Below are positions 63,216-64,000 of a DNA stretch of 64,000 bases, piece by piece. A model generated the notes under the pieces. It had not been told where the DNA came from, searched no databases, and saw only the letters and a list, made by a program, of their open reading frames with translations. This stretch comes from Actinopolymorpha alba DSM 45243. Its GTDB lineage: Bacteria > Actinomycetota > Actinomycetes > Propionibacteriales > Actinopolymorphaceae. Both the position numbers and the translations under genes were made by a program. The DNA is taken from the NCBI RefSeq assembly GCF_000373925.1, contig NZ_KB892767.1, forward strand, positions 1 to 64,000, given 5' to 3'. Positions within the stretch are counted from its first letter, which is position 1; each line of letters begins with the position of its first letter.

Positions 63216-64000
63216 TCAGACCTGGCCAGCTGAGGCGACCATCGGGGCCAGGAAGGCAAGGGCCTCAGCAGCGTCCACCGATGCCGGGTCGGGCTGTGCC
63301 CAGACCGCCGCGAGCAGGGCCCGGGCGCCATCAAGGGGATCGCCGTCACCGTCGAGGACGACTCGTGCGCCGCCGGGCGCTGACCGGAGCTCTGCTTTCC
63401 AGCCGCCGCACGTGGCGCTCGTACCGTCCACCCCCGGAGCGGGGTGGGGCTGGAAGAGCCCGGTGAGATCGTGCGCGAGGTACGTCGGGCGTTGGTTCGG
63501 AGGCGCCGCCACCAGCTCGGCAAGTCCGGTGACTCCGGTGAGGACGACCAGACTCGGCATTCCGGACGCGTGCGCACCCTGGATGTCGGTGTCGAGCCGG
63601 TCTCCGACCACCACCGGTCGCTTCCCGTGCGTCCGTGCCACCGCCTCGTGGAACAACGGCGGTGCCGGTTTGCCCGCCACGATCGGATCCTTGCCGGTCG
63701 CCAGCCTGATCACCTCGACCAGTGCACCGTTGCCGGGCGCGAGGCCGCCATCGGTGGGCAGCGTGACGTCGACGTTCGAGGCGATCCAGGGCAGGTCGTT
63801 CGCCAGGGCGTACGCGCCTTCGGCCAGCTGCCGCCAGCCCACATCGGGATGGAAGCCCTGGATGACCGCCGCCGGCGCCTGTGCGGCGGAGTACACCGGC
63901 ACGAGGCCCCGCTCGCCCAGAGCCGCGACCAGCCCGTCACCACCGACCACGAGGACTCGTGAACCTTCGGGGACCCGCTCAGCGACGAGCCCAGCGGCGG
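63216..64000 (-). CDS. HAD-superfamily IIA phosphatase, 5' part beyond the window
   Basis: The frame is open from the right edge. It reads AAGLVAERVPEGSRVLVVGG, then YSAAQAPAAVIQGFHPDVGW, TLPTDGGLAPGNGALVEVIR, GKPAPPLFHEAVAR, and PVVVGDRLDTDIQGAHASGM with the HAD motif IV DxxxxD. This is the NagD/PGP-like class that removes phosphate from sugar or glycol phosphates. The catalytic DxD motif I lies outside. A C-terminal extension (GWKAELRSAPGGARVVLDGD) is present. No start is visible here; Met/Val codons at about 63950 are internal. Confidence 0.9.
   Translation of the reverse strand, partial: AAGLVAERVPEGSRVLVVGGDGLVAALGERGLVPVYSAAQAPAAVIQGFHPDVGWRQLAEGAYALANDLPWIASNVDVTLPTDGGLAPGNGALVEVIRLATGKDPIVAGKPAPPLFHEAVARTHGKRPVVVGDRLDTDIQGAHASGMPSLVVLTGVTGLAELVAAPPNQRPTYLAHDLTGLFQPHPAPGVDGTSATCGGWKAELRSAPGGARVVLDGDGDPLDGARALLAAVWAQPDPASVDAAEALAFLAPMVASAGQV

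Overview
The window is chromosomal DNA of a high-GC actinomycete. It uses many GTG starts, and genes overlap by ATGA or GTGA. One strand carries a canonical actinobacterial housekeeping block, read leftward: HAD phosphatase - small protein - tlyA - nadK - recN - steA - steB - MraY-like - murJ - glycosyltransferase - GatC-like/amidase - pyrG - NUDIX (64.0 to 48.6 kb). It resumes further left as ald - xerD - parA - scpA - scpB - rluB (22.3 to 16.6 kb). No rRNA, tRNA, CRISPR array or replication origin was seen. The genus cannot be fixed by eye, but Propionibacteriales-type or Streptomyces-like actinomycetes fit.

Left arm (0-16.6 kb), accessory. An IS1634-type transposase fragment lies at the edge, followed by a membrane Ser/Thr kinase. 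Next is a C4-dicarboxylate uptake module (DcuS/CitA-type kinase, response regulator, DctA-like symporter). A 4.2 kb gene then encodes a membrane single-module NRPS of the poly-lysine synthetase (Pls) type: adenylation and carrier domains, then a membrane region with three acyltransferase-like left-handed beta-helix blocks. After it come a SDR gene and a THI5/NMT1-like binding-protein gene between two broken genes (PucR-type regulator, ABC ATPase). A TetR gene overlaps a rifampin-phosphotransferase-like PEP-synthase-fold enzyme.

Middle (22.3-48.6 kb), a second accessory stretch that splits the conserved block. It holds a class V aminotransferase, an XRE-MurA fusion, a GNAT and an APH-type kinase. 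A 3-hydroxybutyrate module follows (MHS transporter, dehydrogenase, GAF/PucR regulator). A LacI-controlled sugar ABC operon with a DapA/NanA-type aldolase has two identical 14-bp operators. Then come two regulators, a 1374-residue secreted subtilase with Kelch-type repeats, RNase HI, a DUF2087 protein, a Tat-exported amidohydrolase, a second APH-type kinase and a TetR/DUF418 pair.

The clearest structural event is at 46.3-48.7 kb. A 57-bp copy of the 3' end of the NUDIX gene lies just upstream of the APH-type kinase, and the two copies bracket the TetR/DUF418 pair. The pair therefore appears to have been inserted into what was a NUDIX-kinase operon with overlapping stop and start codons. Other non-coding structure includes several strong terminator hairpins, a 22-bp near-perfect palindrome at 23.65 kb, a 17-bp motif present three times around rnhA, and an about 40-bp hairpin repeat at 38.2 and 56.6 kb.
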